Below are positions 37,303 through 49,699 of a stretch of 64,000 bases of DNA, piece after piece. The notes beneath the pieces were generated by a model. That model was not told the DNA's origin and did no database searches. It saw only the letters and a list, made by a program, of their open reading frames with translations. The number at the start of each line of letters is the position of its first letter. Positions within the stretch are counted from its first letter, which is position 1. Location of the stretch: positions 9,886,007 to 9,950,006 of the forward strand of contig NC_037592.1 in the NCBI RefSeq assembly GCF_003073045.1. The letters run 5' to 3'. The DNA is from Pomacea canaliculata. Taxonomy: Eukaryota; Mollusca; Gastropoda; Architaenioglossa; Ampullariidae. Both the position numbers and the translations under genes were made by a program.

Positions 37303-38133
37303 TACAGTGGAACCTCGGTTAGCGAACGCCTCGGATAGCGAATATTTCTGTTAACGAACAAAAATTTCGTTAAAAGTTTGTCTCGGATAGCGAACAAAAT
37401 TTCGGATAACGAACAGCCACGTGAACAACACGTGACCGACTAGCATGTCATCATTCGCGCTCGAGACACAGTTACGATCGATTGTTCCTTATCTGTGCGC
37501 ATCCTTCTTATTTAGTGATTGTTATGCTTTATTTTAATAAGATAATCCTCAATCATGATTCCAAAGAAGATTAAGAGCAATTAATAGCAGTGAGGTAATG
37601 ACAAGGAAGCGGCCAACAAATGAATTGAAAAAGGAAATGATTTCAAAGTATGAAGGTGGCATGCGTCTGTCGGATATGTGATGTCGTATTATCGAAGAGT
37701 TTTACAAAAAAGGCAGAAGGAACAGACACTGGACTAGTTTTTTTCCTTTAACCTCAAAGCTACAGAAAAAGGTTAACCCCGATTTTATTATGTCACGTGT
37801 TCATGGAGGGGGAATCAAAGCAGTAATTCCACCCCATCCTCACCACACCCGCTTGCATCCACGCCGTCAAAACGGCAAGTTTTCTGATGTTTCAATGCTT
37901 TCGTTAATGTTTTTATATTTAACTTCATTTAAACTGCATTATAACTGTTCTCATTAAAACAAATACCTATATAGCCTGCAACTTTCAAATATTAGCGAGT
38001 CAACAGAGGCTGGGAACCAATTAAATCTATTTCCTTTATTTCTTATGGAAAAAAGTGTTTCGGATAACGAACATTTCGGATAACGAACAGCTTTCCAGAA
38101 CGGATTAAGTTCGTTAACCGAGGTTCCACTGTA
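37303..38133. mobile_element. pogo/Tigger-like element, internally deleted
   Basis: The element 37305-38131 (827 bp) has TIRs CAGTGGAACCTCGGTTAGCG and its near-complement, flanked by TA. These termini are typical of pogo/Tigger elements of the Tc1/mariner superfamily. The interior keeps the start of a transposase DNA-binding region (RKRPTNELKKEMISKYEGG, from about 37607) followed by a stop and unrelated or decayed text, so it cannot encode a working enzyme. The empty TA site is preserved at 28249-28250 in the A/B spacer. Confidence 0.9.
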
Positions 38134-38506
38134 ATTAGTCAGTAAATGAAATGATTATGCAAACGTGAGAGAAACTCAATGATGATGCGATAAAGACCCG
38201 ACACGCCGTCATGTAGTGCTCAGTCTCTTTGCCGAATCCAGAGGCCTTGACTGTGAAACATGAACCAGGTCCTGCACTTGTGCTCATTTAACACATAATA
38301 TGTTTAAACGATACGCCAACTCAACCTGCTTCTCAAAAACATACTCCTCCTCCTCCTCCCACAAACACCACCCAGCCAATAGTGGATGCACCAATGGCGA
38401 ATATTTGTCATTTGCTTATGTCCGGTTTCAAGGTAACAACAATGTAAAACAATGAGTTCTTGAAGACAAAAGCATTTATAATCGTGATTAACTAGTGGTG
38501 TCAGCC

Positions 38507-38514
38507 TATATAAG
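38507..38514 (+). promoter_or_regulatory. TATA box and first exon of C1q copy D
   Basis: TATATAAG with the same flanks as in arm B, followed by the CATAGAG/GTAAAT donor near 38586. A non-coding first exon is inferred. Confidence 0.6.
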
Positions 38515-39261
38515 TCATCACTTGTCTGCTAACGTGCTAATCGAGGAGGACAGACCAAGGAAAGGCACACTCTTCAAGGCATAGAGGTAAATCTTCGTTG
38601 TCGTCGTCATCATCATCATCATTATCATCTGTATCAATGAGTGTACCTGGTTTTTGTTTTTCATTTTAATGATGTGCCTTACAATGACAGTAAGTTGATT
38701 AAAAGGCGTCGCGGTAACTTGAATGTGTAGCGGGCTAAATTAGGGAATGGTTTATAAATGTGGAGGAAACATTTGTTCTGTGACACCCAAGTTAACAAAA
38801 GCTTTCTTAGTCGACCCCAAATTTTATTTGATAATGATTAGGATGTGAGAATGGCACACAGGCGCAAGCGAGCGCGCTCTTGTTTTCCGACAAATGAAGT
38901 GTTTATTTGTCTTTGATAAAATTAAACTCGTTTGGAATAAGCATTAAAAACGTGACCATGGAGCGTGGAGTTAAGAAGTGAGAGATTGTAGTGCAAAATG
39001 AAATAAACCATACTGGAGAGAAAAGGAAGCAGCTTCAGAGCTGGAGATGGAGGTACAATTTTTCCAGATAAACTTGAAGAGCAAAAGATGGCGTCTCACC
39101 GCCACTAACTCGTCCTCCTGTCGTGAAAGCTTGGGCGTAGTAAAGCCTTCTAATAACATTCAAACAATTCCAAGTTTAATGAAAGTGTGTAGTACTACTT
39201 AAAATTGTCGCAAAGACTGTACGAAACTGTCCACATCGCTAGATATCAATAGAATTTCTGA

Positions 39262-39273
39262 CTGTGTTGTTGC

Positions 39274-39322
<49 letters not shown>

Positions 39323-39338
39323 CTTCTTCTTCTTCTTC
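39262..39338. repeat. (TTG)n(TTC)n microsatellite before the copy D start exon
   Basis: About 19 TTG/TGT units then several TTC units. It lies just upstream of the acceptor of the exon that carries the ATG. The tract is shorter and interrupted in copies B and C. Confidence 0.8.
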
Positions 39339-39407
39339 TGACATTGTAGTTTTTCAAATAGGTTTCCACATTTCCCTGTTGACGTTTTCGAAACGTAAGT
39401 TGCAAAG

Positions 39408-40220
39408 ATGAAATTCGTTCTGCTGCTGATCGTAAGCTCCTTTGCTGGGCAAGGTGAGTGCTTTCAAATATTTGATAGGAGTTTGTGCCAGCACGATATT
39501 TGTCAGATATCTCCAATTTGTGTGCTTTAAATATTGTAAATAAATAAGTAAACCAAAATTATTGTCTTAAAATTCCATTTAAAAATGAATCTGACTCATA
39601 AAAGTACGAAACAGGTGGAAAATAATTCCTACAAAATGCAACTATCCAGACGACAGTCGAACTGTTTCGTGCTACCTAAACATTTACATTGTATTCATAT
39701 TATATGTACAAAGTTTCTCCCAGTTTCTCAAACACACACAAGCACGCACGATAGAAACGTGTTGTCTTTATGTACATTTTCTGTTTCTTGAATCGTTCAA
39801 ACAGGTATCCTAGGACAGCAGGTGGCGTTTCAGGCTCAGTTTTCTTCAGAATATGTCTCAGCGCCCGCAACTGGTCCCCACATCTTCAATAACGTCATCT
39901 TTAACCGTGGCAACGCGTATAGCTGCAGCACCGGCAAATTCACTGCTCCAGCCCCTGGAGTGTATTATTTCGCGACCCAAGTGTTCACCGCTAACAAGAT
40001 GAGAGTGATGGTAGACATCAGACGAAATTTCACACCTGTCTCCAGGATGGCTCTTAACACCACACAACCTGGCGACGCAGAAAGCGTGTCTACTGGAATT
40101 ATTCTGCAATTAGCAGCTAATGACCAGGTCTGGGTAGAAACGGCCAATCCAGTCTATCCTGGTAGATACTGGGGACTGATGCATACCCATTTCTCTGGGT
40201 TTCGGGTGTGCGGCTGCTAA
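39408..40220 (+). CDS. secreted C1q-domain protein, copy D
   Basis: Exon 1 is 39408-39453 (signal peptide) and exon 2 is 39805-40220, giving 153 aa. It is almost identical to copy B; the few differences are NVIFNRGN for NAIFNLGN, GDAES for GDTES, LQLAANDQ for LNLAAKDQ and YWGLMHTH for YLGLMHTH. At several of these places D agrees with copy C, suggesting either ancestral states or gene conversion. Signal peptide, single globular C1q domain, two sequons and the CGC terminus are as in copy B. The polyadenylation signal AATAAA is at 40362-40367. The intact JmjC gene follows on the same strand after 1.6 kb. Confidence 0.94.
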
Positions 40221-41860
40221 AGAAATCTGAGCTTATGCAAATAATCGTTTCTCACGTTATGCTTGGCCATTCTGAATTCCTCTTTTTGCTGTTACTCATG
40301 TTAGTAACATATCCTTTCTAGAACCCTTTCTTTTTGTATGAACCTTAAAAGATACGATACTAATAAATGCAACGACAACATGAAATAAGTATATAAAATA
40401 GAGGGCGACGACTGCAATTCAAAATCATGGTGCCACCATATAAAGTGTTAATTTAAGAGACATTTACTAGATAGAAATCGAGCTTAAGACAAAAGAAATC
40501 ATGTGTTCAACAAAGCAAATAATTCCAATTGTCTTACATCTTCAACTAATTGGGAGGTAGATTTGAACACATGTCCAGCTGAAGATGACCACTTCATAGG
40601 TTGCACATAACGAACCGTGTTATTTAGAAACATTTGACCGCTTAAACATTAACGTCGGTTGTTGTTGTTTTTTGTTTGTTTTTCTTTCTTCGGTGGATAT
40701 TTTTGGGTAAGTTTTAGTTTTTTTAGTGAAAGCTTTCTTCACTAGACATGCCAATGAAGATAATACAGTACACGAAGAAAGAAGGTTCAAAAATATATTT
40801 GACAGTTTACTCTTTTCAGTGCTGAATAAAATGACTGTTCGGTCAGCTTTTGTTTGTTTTGCTATTTTATGTGATGCGGGTTAAATTGGTTTGTAAAAAT
40901 CGGCTTTGAATGCTTGTGAAGGATGAAAGCTACAAAACGCGACATGCTCCTCTTTGTACACATATTATACACGTATTAATTCACCAAAACAAGTGATACA
41001 TTGTCACAGGAAACAAAGTGACTGCACATTGAACAAACACATTAGTCTGAAAGAAGACTCGCTTAGGTCTGCAGTGTTGTGTTAAACGCTGCTTTCACTG
41101 AAGACACTGTAGAAGGCTCATTGTGATCAGATCATGTAGAGGACTCAAAGCGGATAAACAAATACAGTAACTGAAGGTGCAGACAGAAAAAAAAAAATCA
41201 GGGGAACATGGATGGATGAAATATGTGTGAGAAATAAATTAGGTAACAAGATCGAGGTATTTCATAAGGAGATGATTAAGTTTTCAGGCCAGCCTTGCAA
41301 GTCGCCATGGTGGTCACTGCATGTCGTGTCAGTGTTTTGCGGGCGATGAACAGAAAGTAAAACGCTTATTCGAGGAAGAGTACGCAAATTAACTTTTAAA
41401 AGTAAGATATAACCAAGGACAAATTGTTGAACACACTCAATTCTTGAGTGCGTGCTTGTTTAGAGTACAGCCTAAACTTGTTATCTCTCGTTAAAGTCTG
41501 CGGTAGAACGGATTTCCCCAAAAAGCCACAAAATTTCTCCGCCATGGAATAAGTATATACTTATATTCTTCCACTCTTTATATCACAGTTTTGACTACAG
41601 CACATGGTTAGTCTAGAGTAGACAATTAAATTCTACTAGCAAAGCATTTGAGTATTAATCGGCGTTTTCACTTGTACATGTATTCAGTTTTGTCCACTTG
41701 AGTGTGTGTGTGCAAGAGAGGTATATATATATTGTTGTGTGTTCTTTGAGCATTGTTAAATTTTCTTAAAGATATAAATGTATAATAAATCGCACTGCCT
41801 AAAGACTGACACTGTTGTCGCCCTTGGGAACATTTTCAAACGAGTTACGGCCCTTGTAAC

Positions 41861-44800
41861 ATGGCAGCACTTTCAAACTCTGAGGTGTCCACTCTATCGA
41901 CACTCGTGCCTCTGGTGACAGCAATTGTTGCGTTTGTGTTGTGTACTCTAATCAGATGCTTTGATGCAGCTCCGATTCTTTCACCACCTGATATTTTGCG
42001 TTTGTCGAAGTCCAAATGTATCGTTGCTGTGTCTTCGACATTCCTGAATATGAAGCAGACGAAAGATAACGCCTACGATAGACAGCAAAACCTTTTGGAC
42101 TGGGCTGACGTGGCCTTCTGGAATGAGGCAAATGTTGTCTATGGTGTATGCGATTTTGAAAATTTTCAATGGCCTTCTGGAAAAAAGCTCAATTTGGGAG
42201 ACTTTTCAGAACGACCTTCAGCTGTCGTTTTCCCACGGATGGTGGAGGACCGAACTTGTCTCCTCGAACCGGAAGGTTACACGGTGCACCCAGAAGCGTT
42301 GGCATACGGTGGCTTGACAACAACAGAAGCATTTGTAGAGTTTGTTAATTCCGCCTGCCATACTTTCCGCCGTATAGATGGGGGTTTGACGATCGAAGGA
42401 CTGCACCGTGAGTCTATATTAGAACAACTGTTTCACGTCAAGGAGCTCAAAGGTTCAGTGACGATATCCGACATATTCCATAAATCAGCCACTTTGAAAC
42501 AGTGCGAGAAAGGAGACTTAGTACCATGTCAGTCAGAACTTGCCGCGGAAAATAATGTTAAGCCTTATCAAAATATACCAGAATGTGAGCGGATCCCAAT
42601 GCCCAGTAAAGACCGTTTCTTTCATGATTTTCTAGCACGTTCTAAACCAGTTATTATAACAGGTGCAATGGACCACTGGACAGCTTTGGTGAAATGGACA
42701 AGTGATTTTTTTAGAAAGCGTTATGGCGATAGACATGTTCACATAAAATTAACCCCAAAAGGAGAATATGAAGGTATTGAAGCAGCTAACATTTGGGACA
42801 GCTTTGCAACATTTAAAATACCTAAAGCGGTTATTAAAAAACTTCCCTACCCAGATCTGGTGGTTGTCAGGCCTGCAACAACAGAAATTAAGTTTTCTGA
42901 ATTTCTTGATCTTATTGGAAATGTTTCAGAAGGACGACTTACAAACTTTTCAGCATATTTAGAATATACTTCAGTTTCTGACTACTTCCCAGACCTCAAG
43001 GAAGATATCACAGAAATGTTTTTCATACAAAATGTACTTAACCTAAAACATTTAAACATTTGGTTAAGTGATGGAAATACACTTGGAAAAACTCATTTTG
43101 ACCCATTTGATAATTTTCTCTGTCAGGTATGCTTTTAACAAATATTTTGATATAATCTTTGTTAACATGTCCAAATTCCGTAATGTTTAATGTAGGTAGT
43201 TTTCTGTTAATTTTCAGCTGATAATTTGCTTGTCCTAGTTTCTCTTTTATATGCTTTCATGCTTTTGGTACACATGGGTATGAAAAGCATTTTCACCAAA
43301 TAATAGTAGGGTTTTACAATAATCAGAAACATTGTTTAGGCTGATAAATGCTTTCAATAACTGCAGTAAGCATTGATAATCAACAAGTGTGTGTGTGTGT
43401 TTTGGGGGGTGCTGGTAGCATTATTGCTGTGACTACATTTTTTTTCTCATAGCAGTACTTCATTTGTGTCCTTTTTGCAAGTTTAGGTTAAAAAATTTTT
43501 TTACCATTTCTCAATACATGATTGATTTGGTACAGATTAGTGGCTCAAAAGAACTTACCCTTTTTGAGCCCTACAACAATGAACTTCTATATGAAGCACA
43601 CATTCCTGAAGCTCTCTTGTCATACAACAAAACAACCAGACAGTTTCAGCGATCTACTCTTCTGGACAGCACCGCCATGGTCATGACACCCATTGACATT
43701 TTAAACCCAAATTTTGAGGTAGGTAACGACGATTTGATGTCACATTGTTAAAGAATGGAACAAATGTCCACGATTATGTTACGTGTGATAAAGAACCAAA
43801 TGAAGAACTAATTTACCTTCAGTTAAGGAAGGTGTGGTTATTTATATATAATTATTAAGAGTATGGCATAAGGCCAGTCACATCCTCCCCAACCTCAAAA
43901 AGGAAAAAAAAAATCAGTTCATGGGAAATAACTCTGTAAATCATAACGTTTATATGTTGCAGTTAATTGAAATATGAAGGCCATCTGGCCTCCTTTAGTG
44001 CAACAGCATATCATCTACCTTAAACAGCAGTTTTGCTGAACTGGCAGACATATCTCAATCTTTAAGTGGTTTTCTTCTGCATTTGTATACAAACCTAGCA
44101 ATACAAATTATTTCAGATGAGTCATTTTATGCATCTTCTATTAAATATTCACTTTAATTTTGTTTTCTCACTTGGTCAAGAAATAGCAGTTTTAAGTTAC
44201 GTACAATTTCCCTTTATCATTGCACTTCAGCCGTACATATTGCTTTTATGTATTACAAAATCTCCACCTGTCACAAAACTGGTTCTTATTTAGAAAGAAT
44301 AAAATGTTGTTTCTCTAGAGATTTCCTAACTTCAAACAAGCCAGACCGCTTTCATGCACAATAAAAGAAGGGGAAGTCTTGTTTATGCCTGCATTCTGGT
44401 GGCATGAAGTTCAGTCTCATCCAAGTCCTTTGCAAAAACGCAACCTGGCTGTTAACTTTTGGCAAGTCATTTTTTTTACACTCATTTAAATTTTGTTGCA
44501 TGTGCCTCATTTTTCAGATATTGCTTTCAGTTTGCAGATTAAAAAGGCCATAAACTCTTAGCCGTTTCCAATAGGGTAAACGGCCTTTTGCATTAATATA
44601 TTCTTGTTTTGGTACATTTGTATGTAGTGAAAGGATCAATGTGTGATCTTAGTATTTTAGTTATTTAAATTTATAAAAGCAATAGCAGATAGCCTAGAGG
44701 GTAAAATAGAGCAAGGGCATCATAATCTAGCTGGTACCAATAAAACAGTTGAGGGAAATGAGGAAGACGGGAAGTTATGCATCAACCTCTCAAAAATGTT

Positions 44801-45009
44801 TACTTGTACCAATGAAGCCCCCCCCCCATTTTTAAGCAAGCCTAATTATACAATGTACTAGGTAGCATAATCTGGATCTTTTTTTGCTCTTGATATGCTA
44901 TTTCATAGTTTCATTTGCCTGTTTCAGGTATGAGCCTTTCTTTACCAGACAGTTTCCTTGTCCAGAGTGCAGATTGGATGTGAACCCAAAATATAGGCAT
45001 CTTTTATAA
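41861..45009 (+). CDS. membrane-anchored JmjC (cupin_8-type) oxygenase
   Basis: Predicted Fe(II)/2-oxoglutarate dioxygenase of the small-JmjC group that includes JMJD7 and HSPBAP1; the substrate is unknown. Exons are 41861-43126, 43536-43718, 44319-44461 and 44928-45009, giving 557 aa. The third intron uses a GC donor (TTTTG/GCAAGT). Residues about 14-33 (TLVPLVTAIVAFVLCTLIRC) form a signal anchor. Residues about 45-180 look thioredoxin-like by layout (VYGVCDFENF, PSAVVFPR, GGLTTTEAFVEFV) but lack a CxxC pair. The JmjC domain starts near SKPVIITGAMDHWTALVKW. Iron ligands are H412 and D414 (THFDPFDNF) and H512 (FWWHEVQ); K427 fits the 2-oxoglutarate lysine. The C-terminus is FPCPECRLDVNPKYRHLL. 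A lumenal site is inferred from the anchor. A truncated duplicate lies at 31993-33308. Confidence 0.85.
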
Positions 45010-46287
45010 TCTGCTTCAACATGAGTTATTTCAAGAACTTTAGGTAATTTCGATTCTATTTTTAAACTTTTATGCATTGGATGTAGTTACAGTTGTAATT
45101 CTGTTTTTTAAAAAAAACTCCTTTGGGGTCATGGTGAATGGAGCACTCCGGCAATGTGTGTAGGCATCACAAGGTATCAGGATTGTGTGTAGGTGGCTTT
45201 GGTACAATATTTCTTTCTTGATGTAGCACTTGCTTATAGGATGCCCTAGAGCCTTAGATTTTTCACTTTTGGCAAGTAACTTTCAACTCGCTCCTTTCCA
45301 AAGTAAATTTTTCAATGAAGAATGGACTGCTTAATTAAATTTTGACAAAGTACGCATATGCTTGGTCAATTCTGTATGCAATAACCATTACGCACAAAGC
45401 TATTGGAGTAATAATAAACCACCTAGAAAGGTGGCTACATTAATGCCAGCTGCATGATCAGTCCGGGGCAAAATGACCACAGAGCATGTGAAAAGGGAGT
45501 TGATGATACTTGCATCCATATTGATATGTATTCTGGAGTAAAATTGCTTTGTAGTATTGAAGCAAGGGTAAACCATTGTTCAGAGGTCAACACTGACACC
45601 AGAACATCTACTGTCCATGGCTAATGAAGATGTCTAATCTCATAAGCATATCACTTTAAATAGGACCCAAAAGGTAAACAAAGCTGTCATTTGGCCTTTC
45701 AAATGTCTTACTCTTGCTTCTTTAAAGGATTTCAAAATGGCAAGCATGAAGCAGTCAGATTGAGTATAAAATGTTTACATAACTGTATCATCCTTAACAT
45801 TCCAGCTTACAGTAGCATGTTAACTGATGCCTAAAGGCTTATACAGTTTGCTCCAGGTTCCATTAGAAATAGTTACACTTTTGTTGCATGCCAACCCTTG
45901 TTGACACATTTTTGGTGCACATGCTGCTAAAATAATGAATGCAACTGGCTTTCATTGTGCAAGCTTCTAGCACAATAAAGCTAGGCAAGCAAGATAAACA
46001 TAAAATTACAGGATAATTATCATGAAGTGCAGGTGGAACAAAGGGCCAAGAATGTCCCTAGTCGCAACTTGTGAGGATAATTGAATTTACATATAATATG
46101 CGAGTAGCTTGGAGTGCATTTCAGTAGTGCACACGATAGCTGGATTACTTTTATCAGAAAACAGCCAGATATTTACATTTGAGATTCATTTCAAACCTAG
46201 CAACAACTAGTACTTGCTGTGTTTAAGAAAACTCGCTACTCTGCAATAAATCACTAACAGCAGACAATCTGAAACAAAAATGAACAT
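45010..46287. other. intergenic, no gene recognised
   Basis: Contains the presumed JmjC 3' UTR and spacer between two convergently transcribed genes. I see no exon-like frame and no identifiable repeat. Confidence 0.5.
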
Positions 46288-46293
46288 TTTATT
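46288..46293 (-). terminator. polyadenylation signal of the prothymosin-like gene
   Basis: AATAAA on the minus strand, 108 bp after the stop codon. Confidence 0.65.
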
Positions 46294-46400
46294 TTTACGA
46301 ACAAGTTGAACAGAACACAGTAAAATGAGACCATGAAAATTTTACAGCTAGCTCTTGAAATCCAAAAGAAACATGTCTACACTTTCACACTAGCCACGAT

Positions 46401-49400
46401 TTAGGCAGATTCTTCGTTTTCCTCCTCTGCCTTTTCACTTTCTTCTTCCTCCTCTGCTTTTTTCACTTTTTTGGTTGGACTCTCATCTTCAGCTGTCTCC
46501 TCTTCTGCACTTCTTTTTTCTGCAGCTGCCGTTTCGGTGACATCTGTTTTAAAGGGAAAAAAGGCACTACGAATATAACAATGCACTTTAGTTATGAATT
46601 CTCAGACTACCAATAGATGCAATAAAATTTTTCCATTGCAAGATGAGCCACTCTTGTTTTCTTTATAGTGTTGCACAAATCTTTTATATGTACTTATGAA
46701 TGAGAACTGCTTAAGAAACACAAGCCACCTCACATCAAGCTTGAGAATAACATTCGGATTCATGCACCCAAAAATACAGCCCATGCATTAGTTTAAAAAA
46801 AAAATTGTTTTGGCCAAGTACTTATAAATTTTTTTAATTTGGCATCGCACTTAGGAAAGAAATTTGAACATTCTATCTTATAATTACAGTAGAATAAAAA
46901 TTCTAAATGGCAGACAACCACTAAGTGTTAGGCAATACCTGGATCAAAGAAAAGAATGTTAACTCTCTTAGCATTGCATATAATTGTGTACAAAGACCAT
47001 GGCTAATAACTGGAAATGTAGGTGACTTTTTGTCCTTTTTATTACTACTGCTTTCAGGCAAACATTAGACCAAGAAGCCTATAAACTTTTGTTAACTAAA
47101 GTAATGAAAATGCCTTCTCTGACAAAGCCACAATCATGACTCCTCATTCCACAAGGGTTAACTTTAAGTAATGACAAAGATGACGACAGGGGGAAAAAAC
47201 CCACTACACGCAACCATGTAGATGTTTAGTGTATGTGATAAAGAATTAATCAGAGCTTGATTTTAAAAGATTGTTTACATACTGCTATCTAAATGATTGC
47301 ACTTCATATTAAACCTTGCTTGATATGAATACAATATACCACCTGATGGGTACTAAAGGGTTGACTACTCAAACCACTAAGTCATAACCGATTATGTTTT
47401 CTTCAGTAAAAATTTAAAGTCCAGGCCATAAAGCTTACTACAACCAAGATCTTTTCTTTAAACCAGTTATCAAATAAGTAACACTTTTTTTAAAAGTAAT
47501 AAATGCTAAAATTTAGTTTACTTTTTTAAAAACGACTTACAAGTATATCTCAGCATGTCCATTGACACTAATTATATTAAATATAGCACACAATGGCATA
47601 CCACTAGTGCTGAGTTGTAACTATGCCATCACTGCATTTTTTTAAAATGGGTACCATATAGATTAATGAATATAACTGAAAATATCTTTTTAAAAAATCT
47701 ACTGCAGAAGATTTTGTTTTCAGAAGACCTAACTGCAAAATAAGCTGTCACTGCCAAACTGTTGTTACAAAGTTACAGTATACCCCTTCATTTTACCAAC
47801 AGCATACATTTAGTAGCAAGCATAAGCTGCTATAATCTTAGAAAACTATAATGGTCAAGTCAAAGTCTTTGTGACAGAGGACTTCTGAGTAGCTCTATCA
47901 GTAATGCATTTTAATAGAAGCATTTTACTGGCAAACTCTATGCGCATTACAGAAATAGTATCTGTAAAACTGGAACATAAGTGGCACAAAGAGCCAAACA
48001 TGGCTGATCCAGGAAAAAATTCTATCACTGGTCTTGCACACTGACGCATTCGTATTGAAACATCAATTGTTCCTAATTTCATCGACATTTGTTAACATTT
48101 TAATAATGAATGAATTGACTGATATGTGTATATGCTAGTTCTCCGAGAATATGCTGATGGCAAAGTCAGAGGCAGCACACTAAACTGGTAATTCTCATCA
48201 CAAAACTAAATTAAAAATTGCTTTTAGTGCTGCATCTTTAGGAATATCGTGAATCAGTCCTGCAAAGCTTTGAAAACAAGTAGGTTGTGGTTAATACACA
48301 ACAGTAATTTTCTAATTTACTATTGTAAAGTAGTACCTGTTGTAGCTTCTGTTGTTTCAGATTGGTCTGTAGATGCGTTATCGTTTGTGTTTTCCTCTGC
48401 GTTGTCTGTTTTTTCTTCTGTTGATTCTGCTTCTTCTTTTTTTTCAGCCTGAAGAAAAAGATCTACTTAAACACACTGTTGTATAATGGTGCGAGGTGAT
48501 GGGACTTGAAATGCCGACTTACAATTATTAAACAGGCAGACATTAATCGGTTACTATTTACTGCGTATGGAATGAAATAGTCTCCCTTTAAGAAATTCCT
48601 GTTGTACTACAGCGCCACTTAATCAGTATAAACCACGTGCTTGTATTTATGAATCTTCACCTACCTGTTCAATCTTAGCTTTCACATCCTCCACGGTCTT
48701 TCCCTTGATTTCTGGAACGGTCTCGGTGCTCTCGACCTCAACTTCTTCCCTGCAGGAAAATCAAAAAAAAAATTTTTGTCTCCCACCAGTTGATAAAAAA
48801 AAAAGGCCCGGCAGACTATACCGAGACGTTAAGTACTGCTGGGAAGTTTCATCCCGTTACACCGCTATAAACAATATACCATAACAATCTTTACATAAAT
48901 TTACTTCGTTCTAAATCTGCATTTAAATGTACTTCATTCTAGAAACATTTTAATATGGGTCTATTGAAAACAAAATGGTAAAGGTTCTTATTTTCTTCCA
49001 AGGAAATTGAATCTTGAAATAGAGGTTTCTAGAACATGCGTCAATCAATGCATCTAGCACACGGCACAGAGTTGCCGGGTCCGTGACGTCATTAATGAAT
49101 TCGCGATCGCTGACAAGGAAGTAATGTCAATTAAAACACAAAGTTAAACACTAAAGTTGTTTTTTTCGAAGGAACATTTTGATTGCTTTTGATATCCGGT
49201 TTTGCTTGAAAGTACGAGCATGTTTTAACTAAGCGTAGTTTTCTTTTCTTTGTGTCGGGCTGATGAGAAAGCAGGTCATGCAAATAAGCGACGATTCACC
49301 TCCTCCATAGGTTTATCTTTTCGCACAACAAAAATGACATAATTTTAGAGAAAAGCATTATGAAGTACACATATTATGATGATAAAGTAAGTGTTAAAAC

Positions 49401-49428
49401 GATACTACACTTACTTAGTTCCAGGCAT
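46401..49428 (-). CDS. prothymosin-alpha-like acidic nuclear protein
   Basis: Four small coding exons: 49415-49428, 48665-48749, 48337-48448 and 46401-46543. All phases fit and give 117 aa. The protein is extremely acidic and almost free of aromatic residues, as expected of an intrinsically disordered histone-binding protein. It starts MPGTKEEVEVEST and has one more ordered patch, EIKGKTVEDVKAKIEQ. A glutamate/threonine-rich middle leads to KRSAEEETAEDESPTKKVKK, which matches the prothymosin pattern KR-acidic-KKQK and works as a likely bipartite nuclear signal. It ends in an acidic tail, EEENEESA. Length and layout match prothymosin or parathymosin (about 100-110 aa). Low complexity makes orthology uncertain. 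The five-residue first coding exon is supported by the donor GTAAGT and by phase. Confidence 0.75.
49084..49091. promoter_or_regulatory. palindromic CRE in intron 1 of the prothymosin-like gene
   Basis: TGACGTCA, the full cAMP-response element, lies about 340 bp downstream of the start codon in the first intron. Binding is not shown. Confidence 0.4.
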
Positions 49429-49528
49429 GCTGACGTTTGGTGATCTTCAAATTATTTCTTTCACACAACCAAAGCTGCTTCCTCGAACGCGAACAAAGAC
49501 TGAGAGCGTGCAGACGACTGCCTTTAGA

Positions 49529-49563
49529 TTCCCGCCCAAATTCGGCTCATTATGCATCACGTG
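49529..49563. promoter_or_regulatory. E2F-like and E-box motifs upstream of the prothymosin-like gene
   Basis: TTCCCGCCC at 49529-49537 (E2F-like) and TCACGTGA centred on the E-box CACGTG at 49558-49563 lie about 100-135 bp upstream of the ATG. Both motifs are associated with proliferation genes, and vertebrate prothymosin alpha is a known MYC target through an E-box. Inference from motif and position only. Confidence 0.4.
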
Positions 49564-49699
49564 ATGACAGCGGCCACTAATCATTGGTTTATACTGAAGT
49601 TGCTTCTGAAATGACTGCGACGCATGCGCGAAATTGTTCGACGTCATCGGAAATCTTGGCGGCAAGTTCGGCAAACGTAAAATCTGTGATGTGAAAACT

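Larger units (their letters stand above)
33309..43538. repeat. duplication unit II: inverted C1q pair plus intact JmjC start
   Basis: Arm C (about 33317-36531, inverted) and arm D (38216-about 41048) repeat arms A and B in the same order and orientation, followed by the JmjC region. The unit is longer than unit I chiefly because two DNA transposons sit in the C/D spacer and the JmjC deletion is absent. Confidence 0.9.
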
